Assembly (NCBI GenBank): GCA_033283265.1
Contig: JAWMQN010000003.1
Span: forward strand, 558,001-622,000
From: Mangrovimicrobium sp033283265
Lineage (GTDB): Bacteria > Pseudomonadota > Gammaproteobacteria > Pseudomonadales > Halieaceae
Reading direction: 5' to 3'
DNA: 64,000 nt
Below are positions 8,340-17,303 of this stretch, in pieces. Position 1 is the stretch's first letter. Each line of letters starts with the position of its first letter. The notes beneath the pieces are model-generated. The model worked only from the letters and a program-made list of their open reading frames with translations. It was not told the DNA's origin and made no database searches. Made by a program: the position numbers and the translations under genes.

Positions 8340-8870
8340 ATGAAGCGACTGCAAGGTTTATTTGTCGTACTCGCACTGCCACTGGTGTTGAGCGCTTGTG
8401 CGGGGCGCGGGTTCGGTGATCTGGATGCCTTTATGGAGGAGAAGCGCCGTCGTCCGGGGGGGATAATTGCGCCAATTCCGACATTCAAGGCTTACGAGGC
8501 CTTTGGCTATAGCGCCACGACCCTGCGTAGTCCCTTTGAGCGGCCCATCGAGGTCCGGGAGATTGCGCAATTACAGGCCGTGAGCGCTGTGAAGCCGGAT
8601 ACCACGCGGCCGAAGGAGTTTCTTGAGCAATTTACTCTGGACTCCCTGCGCATGGTGGGAACGCTGGAGCGTTCCGGTACCGACTGGGTTCTGATCCGGG
8701 ATCCCGAGGGCGGCATACACCGGGTGACGCTGGGGAATTTCCTCGGGCGTCACTATGGGAAAATCGTGGAGATGGGTGATACCTGGGTGGCGGTTCTGGA
8801 GATCGTCAGTGATGGCAGCGAAGACGGCTGGGTGGAGCGTCCGCGAACAATCAAGTTATCCGGCATTTAA
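8340..8870 (+). CDS. pilP: Type IV pilus lipoprotein PilP
   Basis: Inner-membrane lipoprotein that connects PilNO to the secretin PilQ. The signal peptide ends in the lipobox VLSAC, followed by the lipidated Cys. I prefer the ATG at 8340 because a GAGG Shine-Dalgarno (8329-8332) is spaced 7 bp from it; the GTG at 8334, which would overlap the pilO stop, is too close. The disordered linker contains PIPTFKAYEAFGY, and the C-terminal beta domain has LDSLRMVGTLERSGTDWVLI and VTLGNFLGRHYGKI, both characteristic of the family. The product has 176 residues. Confidence 0.93.
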   Translation: MKRLQGLFVVLALPLVLSACAGRGFGDLDAFMEEKRRRPGGIIAPIPTFKAYEAFGYSATTLRSPFERPIEVREIAQLQAVSAVKPDTTRPKEFLEQFTLDSLRMVGTLERSGTDWVLIRDPEGGIHRVTLGNFLGRHYGKIVEMGDTWVAVLEIVSDGSEDGWVERPRTIKLSGI

Positions 8871-8891
8871 GCCGCGCCGTGGGTGATTGCC

Positions 8892-11042
8892 ATGTTAAAT
8901 AGAAAACAACATTTGGGGACAAGGGTCGTGTTGAGAGCAACATTGCAAGTGCGGAAATGGATGCGGCTGGCAGTAGGTCTGTTGCTTGGGACGCAGGCGG
9001 TCATCGCGGCGGCGGAGCCCACGATTACGGATATCGAATTCAGCTCGCGCCCGGGTAGCAAATTTGAAGTGAGGCTGGACTTTGACCAGGCCCCTCCGGA
9101 AATGCAGGCTTACACCATTGAGAAGCCTGCGCGTATCGCGGTGGACTTCCCCGGCGCCAAAAGTGCCCTGGCGGAAAAGCGCTACAAGCTTCCTTACGGC
9201 AACGCCACGGGCGTGGTGGTACTCGAGTCCGGTGACCGCACCCGCATGGTGGTCAACCTGGTCAAGCTGGTGCCCTACGAGACAAGGGTCGATGGCAACA
9301 GCCTTTTCCTGGTTGTAGGGCAGGACTCCAGTGATTACGTGAAACCGACTACTGATCCCAATCGCCTGCCCAGTCAGGTGGAAGAGGTGGTCTCCGTGCG
9401 CTCTGAAATCAGTGATCTACAGTTCCAGCGGACCCCGGAAGGTGAGGGGCGCCTCACCCTGGAGCTGACCAACCCCTCCGTGGATGTGAATGTGTTCAGC
9501 GAGGCGGGCGACATCAAGGTGCAATTTGTCGAGACCAGTGTGCCCGAGCGCCTGATGCGGCGCTACGACGTCACCGATTTTGCCACCCCGGTAAACAGTG
9601 TCGATGTGAACACCACCGCTCGCGGTGCGACGCTTACCCTGAAGACCCAGGGTGAGTTCGACTACCTTGCCTACCAGACGGAAGGCCAGTACGTGCTGAG
9701 CGTGAAGCCCCTGAGTGCACGTGAAGTCGAAGAGCGGCGCAAAGAGTTTTCGTATGTCGGCGACAGGATCTCGCTCAACTTCCAGGATATCGAAGTACGT
9801 GCGGTACTGCAGTTGATTGCGGACTTTACCGAACTCAACCTCGTGGCAAGCGATACCGTGTCCGGCCGCATCACCCTGCGCTTGCAGAATGTGCCCTGGG
9901 ACCAGGCTCTGGAACTGGTACTGAAAACCAAGGGGCTCGACAAGCGCCAGGTGGGTAATGTCCTGATGGTGGCACCGGCGGCGGAAATCGCCGAGCGGGA
10001 GCGGCAGGAAATTGAAGCCAACAAGCAAATCGCCGAGCTGGCGCCCCTGCAATCCGAGTTCGTGCGCATCCGCTATGCGAGCGCAGGTCAGTTGGTTCAA
10101 CTGTTCAACGCAGGTTCAGAAGAAGGTGGACGCCTGATTTCGGAGCGTGGCTCGGTAGTGGTTGATGCACGCACCAACTCGCTGATCATTACTGATACCG
10201 CGGCCAAGCTTGCCGAAATTCGCGAATTGATCGAGCGTGTGGACATCCCCGTGCGCCAGGTGATGATCGAGTCGCGCATTGTAATCGCGAGCTCCGACCT
10301 TACCCACAACCTGGGTATTGAGTGGGGCGGCGGCTATCTCACTTCCGACAGTGACAGTATTTTCTCGGTCTCCGGGGACAACGCCAACGTGGTCGGCCTG
10401 AACAACTCGGTGATCAACGGCACTACACCCTCCGTGTCTTACCCCGGCGCGCTGCTGGTCGACCTCGGTGTAGCAAGCACCAGTGGCTTCGCCGTTGGCT
10501 TCACCAGCGAGGACCTGTTCCTGACAGCCGAACTCTCCGCGCTTGAGGCGGCGGGACAAGGTGAGGTCGTTTCACAACCCAAGGTCATTACAGGGGATAA
10601 GCAGAAGGCGAACATCAAGTCCGGTCAGGAGATCCCCTACCAGCAGGCAGCGGCCTCCGGTGCAACCTCGGTCTCCTTCAAAGAGGCGGTTCTGGAACTG
10701 GAAGTCACCCCGAACATTACCCCGGACGATCGCATCATGCTGGAACTGGTCGTGAAACAGGATTCGGTGGGTGACCTGGTGCCGAGCGGCACCCTGGGTG
10801 GATTCATTCCGTCCATTGATACTACCGAGTTGAACACCCAGGTCCTGGTGGGTAACGGGGAGACGGTCGTTCTCGGCGGGGTATTCAAAACCGAGGATAT
10901 CGAGACGATCAACAAGGTACCCTTCTTCGGCGATATTCCCTACGTTGGTGCTTTCTTCCGCAGTGAAACCCAGTCGAAAACCAAGACTGAGACTCTGATC
11001 TTCATCACTCCGCGTATTCTGGCGGACACCCTTCTCGATTAA
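8892..11042 (+). CDS. pilQ: Type IV pilus outer-membrane secretin PilQ
   Basis: Forms the outer-membrane channel through which the pilus is extruded. About 716 residues. A signal peptide (RKWMRLAVGLLLGTQAVIAAAE, read in two halves) is followed by two AMIN domains for peptidoglycan binding (about 45-150 and 165-270), the secretin/TonB short N-terminal domain (ISLNFQDIEVRAVLQLIADF), an N1/NolW domain, and the secretin domain ending with PFFGDIPYVGAFFR and TETLIFITPRI. The start is uncertain: ATG 8892 gives a long n-region, GTG 8883 is in frame, and neither has a clear Shine-Dalgarno. The stop codon's last base is the first base of aroK. Confidence 0.95.
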   Translation: MLNRKQHLGTRVVLRATLQVRKWMRLAVGLLLGTQAVIAAAEPTITDIEFSSRPGSKFEVRLDFDQAPPEMQAYTIEKPARIAVDFPGAKSALAEKRYKLPYGNATGVVVLESGDRTRMVVNLVKLVPYETRVDGNSLFLVVGQDSSDYVKPTTDPNRLPSQVEEVVSVRSEISDLQFQRTPEGEGRLTLELTNPSVDVNVFSEAGDIKVQFVETSVPERLMRRYDVTDFATPVNSVDVNTTARGATLTLKTQGEFDYLAYQTEGQYVLSVKPLSAREVEERRKEFSYVGDRISLNFQDIEVRAVLQLIADFTELNLVASDTVSGRITLRLQNVPWDQALELVLKTKGLDKRQVGNVLMVAPAAEIAERERQEIEANKQIAELAPLQSEFVRIRYASAGQLVQLFNAGSEEGGRLISERGSVVVDARTNSLIITDTAAKLAEIRELIERVDIPVRQVMIESRIVIASSDLTHNLGIEWGGGYLTSDSDSIFSVSGDNANVVGLNNSVINGTTPSVSYPGALLVDLGVASTSGFAVGFTSEDLFLTAELSALEAAGQGEVVSQPKVITGDKQKANIKSGQEIPYQQAAASGATSVSFKEAVLELEVTPNITPDDRIMLELVVKQDSVGDLVPSGTLGGFIPSIDTTELNTQVLVGNGETVVLGGVFKTEDIETINKVPFFGDIPYVGAFFRSETQSKTKTETLIFITPRILADTLLD

Positions 11043-11554
11043 TGGCAGTACAGCGTGTCTTTCTTGTCGGCCCCATGGGGGCCGGCAAGTCCACCGTCGG
11101 TCGCTTTCTCGCAGAGGAACTCTCACTCCGATTTGTTGACAGCGATTCGGAAATAGAAGCCCGAACGGGCGCCGATATCCCCTGGATATTTGATGTCGAA
11201 GGCGAGGCGGGCTTCCGCGAGCGCGAACGCCAGGTCATCGAGGAGATGACCAACTGGGATGGCATTGTGCTGGCGACGGGCGGTGGTGCGGTGCTGGCGC
11301 CGGAGAACCGTGCGGCCCTGTCCAACCGCGGATTCGTTGTGTACCTCTATACCAGCGTCGAGGAACAGGTGCAGCGCACCCGCCGCGACCGCAAGCGCCC
11401 GCTGTTGCAGGGTGTCGACCCGGAGGCTACCTTGCGGGGCCTGATGGAGCTGCGTGATCCTCTCTATCGCGAAATTGCCGACGTGGTTGTCGACACGGAC
11501 GAGGGTAATCCCAAGGCGCTCGCACAACGCCTGGCGGCGTTGGCCACGGCCTGA
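11042..11554 (+). CDS. aroK: Shikimate kinase I
   Basis: Phosphorylates shikimate at O3 in aromatic amino acid synthesis. The 170-residue protein has Walker A GPMGAGKST (10-18), the shikimate-binding DSDSEIE (Asp 33 and Asp 35), the Arg in GFRERE, the GGG substrate motif ATGGGAVL (about 79-86) and the lid RDRKRPLLQ. The ATG overlaps the pilQ stop by one base, so it is probably cotranscribed with the pilus genes, as in pseudomonads. Confidence 0.96.
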   Translation: MAVQRVFLVGPMGAGKSTVGRFLAEELSLRFVDSDSEIEARTGADIPWIFDVEGEAGFRERERQVIEEMTNWDGIVLATGGGAVLAPENRAALSNRGFVVYLYTSVEEQVQRTRRDRKRPLLQGVDPEATLRGLMELRDPLYREIADVVVDTDEGNPKALAQRLAALATA

Positions 11555-11614
11555 AGACAGCCGGCACTCGCAGGCAGTATCATATCGGCCCGCTCCGGGC
11601 TTGAGGAAATCACA

Positions 11615-12703
11615 GTGTCCCTATTGATGCACACCCTCCATGTGGAACTGGGTGAGCGTAGCTATCCGATCTATATTGGCCGCGACCTGCTGCGGGACCC
11701 CGCATTGCTTGCATCCCATGTGCGCGGATCGCAGGTCGTGCTGGTCAGCAATGATACCGTCGCACCGCTTTACCTCGACCGGGTAAAGGCCAGTATCGGC
11801 GAGCGAAGCCTGGTTACCGAGGTAATCCTGCCGGATGGCGAGCAATACAAGACACTGGAGAGTTATGGCCGGATTCTCGACCGTGTGATGGCGGATCGCC
11901 ACAGCCGCAATACGACGATGATTGCCATCGGCGGTGGCGTGATCGGGGATATTACCGGGTTCGCCGCGGCCTCATACCAGCGTGGCGTCAGCTTCATCCA
12001 GGTGCCGACGACACTGCTTTCGCAGGTGGACTCCTCCGTGGGTGGGAAGACCGCGGTCAACCATCCGTTGGGCAAGAACATGATCGGCGCCTTTTACCAG
12101 CCGGCGGCGGTAGTCATCGATATAGCAACGCTGTCGACGCTGCCGCCGAGGGAATTTGCCGCGGGCCTGGCCGAGGTGGTCAAGTACGGCTTGATCAGTG
12201 ACGAGCCATTTTACCAGTGGCTTCGGGAGCAAATGCCCAAGCTCCTTGCCCGCGAGGAGGCCGCCCTTGCTGAGGCTATCGAACGCAGCTGTGCCAACAA
12301 GGCCGCCGTGGTTGCGGCGGATGAGCGCGAGTCTGGGCTCCGTGCCATACTCAACCTGGGGCACACTTTCGGTCACGCCATAGAGACTTTCCAGGGCTAC
12401 GGCGATTGGCTGCACGGCGAGGCGGTCGCTGCGGGGATGCTCCTGGCGCTGGAACTGTCGGCACGCCGCGGCTGGCTGAATGACTCCGATGTGACTGAAT
12501 TCCGTGCACTGTTACGCAGCATGGCGCTGCCCGATGCACCGCCGCAGGGAATTGGCGCCGCGCAGTTTATCGACCTTATGGGGCGCGACAAGAAAGTGAT
12601 CGATGGGCGCCTGCGACTGGTGCTGTTACAAGCCATCGGCCAGGCCTGTATCGTCGACGATGTTACGGAACAGGAATTGCATGAATTGCTTGCTGGTACC
12701 TGA
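11615..12703 (+). CDS. aroB: 3-dehydroquinate synthase
   Basis: Converts DAHP to 3-dehydroquinate, using NAD+ and a divalent metal. The 362-residue product has the NAD-binding GGGVIGDITGFAAA, the PTTLLSQVDSSVGGKTAVNH block and metal ligands in AEVVKYG, NLGHTFGHAIE and WLHGEAV. The GTG at 11615 has a GAGGA Shine-Dalgarno at 11603-11607, 7 bp away. The ATG at 11627 (MHTLHVELGERSYPI) aligns better with E. coli AroB and is the alternative. It follows aroK by 60 bp. The DamX-like gene usual downstream in relatives is absent; gltB comes next. Confidence 0.95.
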   Translation: MSLLMHTLHVELGERSYPIYIGRDLLRDPALLASHVRGSQVVLVSNDTVAPLYLDRVKASIGERSLVTEVILPDGEQYKTLESYGRILDRVMADRHSRNTTMIAIGGGVIGDITGFAAASYQRGVSFIQVPTTLLSQVDSSVGGKTAVNHPLGKNMIGAFYQPAAVVIDIATLSTLPPREFAAGLAEVVKYGLISDEPFYQWLREQMPKLLAREEAALAEAIERSCANKAAVVAADERESGLRAILNLGHTFGHAIETFQGYGDWLHGEAVAAGMLLALELSARRGWLNDSDVTEFRALLRSMALPDAPPQGIGAAQFIDLMGRDKKVIDGRLRLVLLQAIGQACIVDDVTEQELHELLAGT

Positions 12704-12721
12704 GTAGCGTTACCCGGCGGT

Positions 12722-12750
12722 TTGTCGGAATCTGGCCAACTGTGTAAAAT
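12722..12750 (+). promoter_or_regulatory. Candidate sigma70 promoter of gltBD
   Basis: TTGTCG (12722-12727) and TAAAAT (12745-12750) are spaced by exactly 17 bp and lie about 90 bp upstream of gltB. The implied leader is about 80 nt. Confidence 0.6.
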
Positions 12751-12838
12751 GGCGCCCCCTTTTGCCGCACCGGGCCCGTAAAGCACTCTTTGGGCCCCTA
12801 TTTAAGCAATTGTTTTTACTAGTTATTTTGGACTGACT

Positions 12839-15800
12839 ATGAGCGCAGGCCTGTACAGACCTGAAGAGTTCCGCGACAACTGCGGGTTTGGGCTGATCGC
12901 CCACACATCGGGCGATGCCAGCCATCGCCTGTTGCAGACAGCGATCGAATCACTGACCTGTATGACCCACCGCGGTGGTATTGCTGCCGACGGCAAAACG
13001 GGCGACGGTTGCGGCCTGCTGATGCAGATGCCTGCCCAGTTTATGCGCACGCTGGCGCAGGAGAGTTTTTCTACCGAACTGTCCGAGAGCTTCGCCGTAG
13101 GCCAGATATTCCTCAGCCAGGACGAAGGCGCGGCGCAGTTATCCCGCGAGTCAACCGAAACGGCCCTGCGCGACCAGGGCTTCAAGGTTCTCGGCTGGCG
13201 CGAGGTGCCGACGGATCCTTCCGTCTGTGGCGATATTGCCCTGCAGACCCTGCCGCGAATCGAGCAGGTATTCGTTGATGCGCCTGGGTTCTCGGATGTC
13301 GATCTGGCAACGCACCTCTTCGTCGCCCGCCGCAAGGCGGAGATCGCCTGTGCGGCCGATCCCGATTACTACATTTGCAGCCTCTCCGGCCGAGTGATCT
13401 CCTACAAGGGGCTGGTCATGCCGGTGGATCTGCCCCGCTTCTACGCCGACCTCGCCGACGCGCGGCTGCAAACTGCCATCTGTGTGTTCCACCAGCGTTT
13501 TTCCACCAACACCAGCCCGCGCTGGCCCTTGGCTCAGCCTTTCCGCCTGCTGGCGCACAATGGCGAGATCAATACCATCGAGGGTAACCGCAACTGGGCG
13601 GAGGCGCGTACCGCGCGCTTTGAAACCGACCGCATCCCGAATATTCGTGAAATCGCCCCCCTGGTAAACCGTACCGGGTCCGACTCCTCCAGCCTCGACA
13701 ACATGCTCGAAGTGCTGCTGACAGGCGGCGTCGATATGGCGCGGGCGCTGCGCATGCTGATCCCGCCGGCCTGGCAGAACATGGAGTTGATGGATCCAGA
13801 CCTCAAGGCCTTCTACGAGTACCACTCCATGCACATGGAGCCCTGGGACGGCCCGGCGGGCATCGTGCTCACCGACGGCCGCTACGCGGTCTGCCTGCTC
13901 GACCGCAACGGCCTGCGCCCTGCGCGCTGGGTGCGCACCAAGGACGGTTTTATCACCCTGGCCTCGGAAGTCGGGACTTACGGTTACAAGAACGAAGATG
14001 TCATCGCCAAGGGTCGCGTCGGTCCCGGGCAAATCCTCATGGTCGACACGCACACCGGTGAGTTGCTGCAGACTGAGGAGATCGAGAATCGGCTGAAAAA
14101 CCGTCAGCCCTACAAGCGCTGGCTGCAGGACAAGGCCCAACGGATCGAGGGCACGCTGGGCAGTGAGGATGTGACCGGTCTCGACCGCGAGCAGGTCAAG
14201 GCCTACATGAAGATGTTCCAGGTCAGCTTTGAAGAGCAGGACCAGGTACTCCGACCGCTCGGTGAATCGGGCAACGAGGCCGTCGGCTCCATGGGGGACG
14301 ACACACCTATGGCGGTACTTTCCCGCACGGAACGGCCGCTGTATGACTATTTCCGCCAGAAGTTTGCCCAGGTCACCAACCCGCCCATCGACCCGCTGCG
14401 GGAAACCATCGTCATGTCACTCGAGACGGACCTCGGCGGCGAGAAAAACGTGTTCTATGAGGGGCCGGAGCACGCTGACCGCGTAATCCTGACTTCACCG
14501 GTGCTGTCACAGGGCAAGTTCACCACCATGATGAACCTCGATCGCCCTGGCTTCGAGGTCTGCCGGGTGGACTGTACCTACGATGTCGAGCAACTGAATC
14601 TCGAACAGGGCATCGAGGCGGTAAAGGCCGCTGCCGAACAGGCGGTGCGTGAGGGAGCCACCATTCTGGTGCTGTCCGACCGCGCCATCAGCAAGGGGCG
14701 CCTGCCGGTCCACAGTCTGCTGGCCACCGGTGCGGTGCACCACCACCTCATCAAACGGGGTTTGCGCGCCGACGCCAACATTGTGGTTGAAACTGCCAGC
14801 GCGAGAGACTCCCACCAGATCGCCTGCCTGCTGGGCTTCGGTGCGACCGCGGTGTATCCCTACCTTGCATACGGCGTGATCGAGGACCTGATCCGCTCCG
14901 GGGAACTGCTCGGCGAACCCAGCGTCTGCTACAAGAACTACCGCAAGGGGATCAACAAGGGCCTGCTGAAGATCATGTCCAAAATGGGCATTTCGGCGGT
15001 CTCCTCCTACCGCGGAGCACAGTTGTTCGAAGCGATAGGCCTGGCCAGGGATGTTGTCGACAGTGCATTTTGCGGCGTTGCCTCACGTATCGAAGGCGCC
15101 AGTTTTGCCGAACTGGAAGCGGACCAGAAGAAACTCGCCGCCCAGGCCTGGCTGCCGCGCAAGCCCATCGCGCCCGGCGGCCTGTTGAAGTACATGCACG
15201 GCCAGGAATACCACGCCTTTAACCCCGATGTGGTCATGACCCTGCAGCAAGCTGTTGCCAGCGGCGATTACGCCGACTACCAGCGCTATGCCGCGCTGGT
15301 CAACGAGCGGCCGGTGGCGACATTGCGCGACCTGATGCGCCCGATCCTGCAGGGTGAAGGTATCCCGCTTGAGAAGGTAGAGCCGCTGGAGAAGATCCTG
15401 CCGCGCTTCGACTCGGCCGGGATGTCCCTCGGGGCCCTGAGCCCGGAAGCCCACGAGGCCCTGGCAGTGGCGATGAACCGGATGGGCGCACGCTCCAACT
15501 CCGGCGAGGGCGGCGAGGACCCCGCCCGTTACGGCACCGAGAAATCCTCCAAGATCAAGCAGATCGCCTCGGGCCGCTTCGGCGTTACCCCGCACTACCT
15601 GGTGAACGCCGAGGTATTACAGATCAAGGTTGCCCAGGGCGCCAAGCCCGGCGAGGGTGGCCAGTTACCCGGTGGCAAGGTGAACGACCTGATCGCCCGG
15701 CTGCGTTACTCCGTGCCCGGAGTGACCCTGATTTCACCGCCGCCACACCACGATATCTACTCCATCGAGGATCTGGCCCAGCTGATTTTCGACCTCAAGC

Positions 15801-17281
15801 AGGTCAACCCAGAGGCCCTGGTCTCGGTCAAGCTGGTTTCCGAGCCCGGTGTCGGTACCATCGCTGCGGGTGTCGCCAAGGCCTACGCCGACCTCATCAC
15901 CATTTCCGGCTATGATGGGGGCACTGCGGCCAGCCCGCTGACCTCCATCCGCTACGCCGGTTCACCCTTTGAACTGGGCCTGGCGGAGGTGCAGCAAACC
16001 CTGCGCGGCAACAAATTGCGCGGCAATATCCGCCTGCAGGCCGACGGCGGCATGAAGACCGGTCTCGACGTGATCAAGGCCGCCATCCTCGGCGCCGAGA
16101 GTTTCGGTTTTGGTACTGCGCCGATGGTGGCGCTGGGCTGCAAGTACCTGCGTATCTGCCACCTCAACAACTGCGCCACTGGTGTCGCGACCCAGCACCA
16201 GAAGCTGCGCGACGACCACTTCAAGGGCACCGTCGATATGGTGGTGAATTTCTTTACCTTCATCGCAATCGAAGTGCGCGAATGGTTGGCGAAGCTGGGT
16301 GTGGCGTCACTGGAAGAACTTATCGGCCGCACCGACCTGCTGGAACTGCTGCCCGGTGAAACCGAAAAGCAGGCCCGCCTGGACCTCTCGCCCATTCTGT
16401 ACAAGGACGCCCAGTCCAAGGACGAGCCGGAATTCTGCCAGGTCAGCCGCAACGAGCCCTTTGACAAGGGTGAAAAGGCGGAGGCCATGGTCGCCGCAAC
16501 CCTGGCGACCATCGAAGCTGGCAGTGGCGGTGAATTCGAGTTCGACGTGTGCAACTGTGACCGCTCGATCGGCGCGCGCTTGTCCGGCGAAATTGCCAGG
16601 CGCTGGGGCAACACCGGCATGGAATCCAACCCGGTGGTGCTGCGCCTCAAAGGGACCGCAGGGCAGAGTTTCGGTGTCTGGAACGCCGGTGGCCTGCACA
16701 TGTATCTCGAAGGTGACTCCAACGACTATGTCGGCAAGGGCATGGCCGGTGGCAAGCTGGTGGTCTACCCGCCAGCCGGCGCGGAGTACAAATCCCAGGA
16801 AGCTTCAATTATCGGCAACACCTGCCTGTACGGCGCCACTGGCGGCAAGTTGTTTGCGGCGGGGATCGCCGGCGAGCGCTTTGCCGTGCGCAACTCAGGT
16901 GCCCACGCGGTGGTAGAGGGGACCGGTGATCACTGCTGTGAGTACATGACCGGCGGCAACATCACCGTGCTTGGCACCACCGGTGTGAACTTCGGTGCCG
17001 GGATGACCGGTGGATTCGCCTACGTGCTGGACCTCGACCGTACCTTTATCGACAAGTACAACAGTGAACTGGTGGATATCCACCGGGTCAGCTCCGAGTA
17101 CATGGAAGCCTACCGCAACCACCTGCGCGGCAATATCCGTGAATTCGTTGCCGAAACAGGCTCCGCCTGGGGCGCCCACCTGCTGGAGAACTTTGAAGAC
17201 TTCGTCGGCAAGTTCTGGCTGGTGAAGCCCAAGGCTGCGGAGTTCGATCGTCTGTTGTCCCGCCTGCGCAACACCGATTGA
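12839..17281 (+). CDS. gltB: Glutamate synthase (NADPH) large subunit
   Basis: Transfers the amide of glutamine to 2-oxoglutarate to give two glutamates; works with GltD. The 1480-residue length is normal. Cys 15 (DNCGFGLIAH) should become the N-terminal nucleophile of the class II glutaminase domain after removal of a 14-residue propeptide. The FMN/2-oxoglutarate domain includes GEGGEDPARYG and SGYDGGTAASPLTS. The 3Fe-4S cysteines are in LGCKYLRICHLNNCATGVATQ (C-x5-C-x4-C, read across two motif halves). The C-terminal beta-helix has repeated glycine-rich turns (GKGMAGGKLVVYP, TGGKLFAAGIAGERFAVRNSG in pieces). It is followed 22 bp later by gltD, an operon. Confidence 0.97.
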   Translation: MSAGLYRPEEFRDNCGFGLIAHTSGDASHRLLQTAIESLTCMTHRGGIAADGKTGDGCGLLMQMPAQFMRTLAQESFSTELSESFAVGQIFLSQDEGAAQLSRESTETALRDQGFKVLGWREVPTDPSVCGDIALQTLPRIEQVFVDAPGFSDVDLATHLFVARRKAEIACAADPDYYICSLSGRVISYKGLVMPVDLPRFYADLADARLQTAICVFHQRFSTNTSPRWPLAQPFRLLAHNGEINTIEGNRNWAEARTARFETDRIPNIREIAPLVNRTGSDSSSLDNMLEVLLTGGVDMARALRMLIPPAWQNMELMDPDLKAFYEYHSMHMEPWDGPAGIVLTDGRYAVCLLDRNGLRPARWVRTKDGFITLASEVGTYGYKNEDVIAKGRVGPGQILMVDTHTGELLQTEEIENRLKNRQPYKRWLQDKAQRIEGTLGSEDVTGLDREQVKAYMKMFQVSFEEQDQVLRPLGESGNEAVGSMGDDTPMAVLSRTERPLYDYFRQKFAQVTNPPIDPLRETIVMSLETDLGGEKNVFYEGPEHADRVILTSPVLSQGKFTTMMNLDRPGFEVCRVDCTYDVEQLNLEQGIEAVKAAAEQAVREGATILVLSDRAISKGRLPVHSLLATGAVHHHLIKRGLRADANIVVETASARDSHQIACLLGFGATAVYPYLAYGVIEDLIRSGELLGEPSVCYKNYRKGINKGLLKIMSKMGISAVSSYRGAQLFEAIGLARDVVDSAFCGVASRIEGASFAELEADQKKLAAQAWLPRKPIAPGGLLKYMHGQEYHAFNPDVVMTLQQAVASGDYADYQRYAALVNERPVATLRDLMRPILQGEGIPLEKVEPLEKILPRFDSAGMSLGALSPEAHEALAVAMNRMGARSNSGEGGEDPARYGTEKSSKIKQIASGRFGVTPHYLVNAEVLQIKVAQGAKPGEGGQLPGGKVNDLIARLRYSVPGVTLISPPPHHDIYSIEDLAQLIFDLKQVNPEALVSVKLVSEPGVGTIAAGVAKAYADLITISGYDGGTAASPLTSIRYAGSPFELGLAEVQQTLRGNKLRGNIRLQADGGMKTGLDVIKAAILGAESFGFGTAPMVALGCKYLRICHLNNCATGVATQHQKLRDDHFKGTVDMVVNFFTFIAIEVREWLAKLGVASLEELIGRTDLLELLPGETEKQARLDLSPILYKDAQSKDEPEFCQVSRNEPFDKGEKAEAMVAATLATIEAGSGGEFEFDVCNCDRSIGARLSGEIARRWGNTGMESNPVVLRLKGTAGQSFGVWNAGGLHMYLEGDSNDYVGKGMAGGKLVVYPPAGAEYKSQEASIIGNTCLYGATGGKLFAAGIAGERFAVRNSGAHAVVEGTGDHCCEYMTGGNITVLGTTGVNFGAGMTGGFAYVLDLDRTFIDKYNSELVDIHRVSSEYMEAYRNHLRGNIREFVAETGSAWGAHLLENFEDFVGKFWLVKPKAAEFDRLLSRLRNTD

Positions 17282-17303
17282 CGCGGGGATTGGAGAAGCT
17301 TTT

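Noticed and set aside
12704..12838. A missing or broken DamX-like gene between aroB and gltB
   Set aside because: The 135-bp gap contains a good gltB promoter and no remnant of coding sequence, so the gene is simply absent here.
15952..16722. 256-residue minus-strand ORF opposite gltB
   Set aside because: Antisense to conserved FMN and Fe-S motifs of glutamate synthase; low-complexity Ser/Arg/Pro composition.
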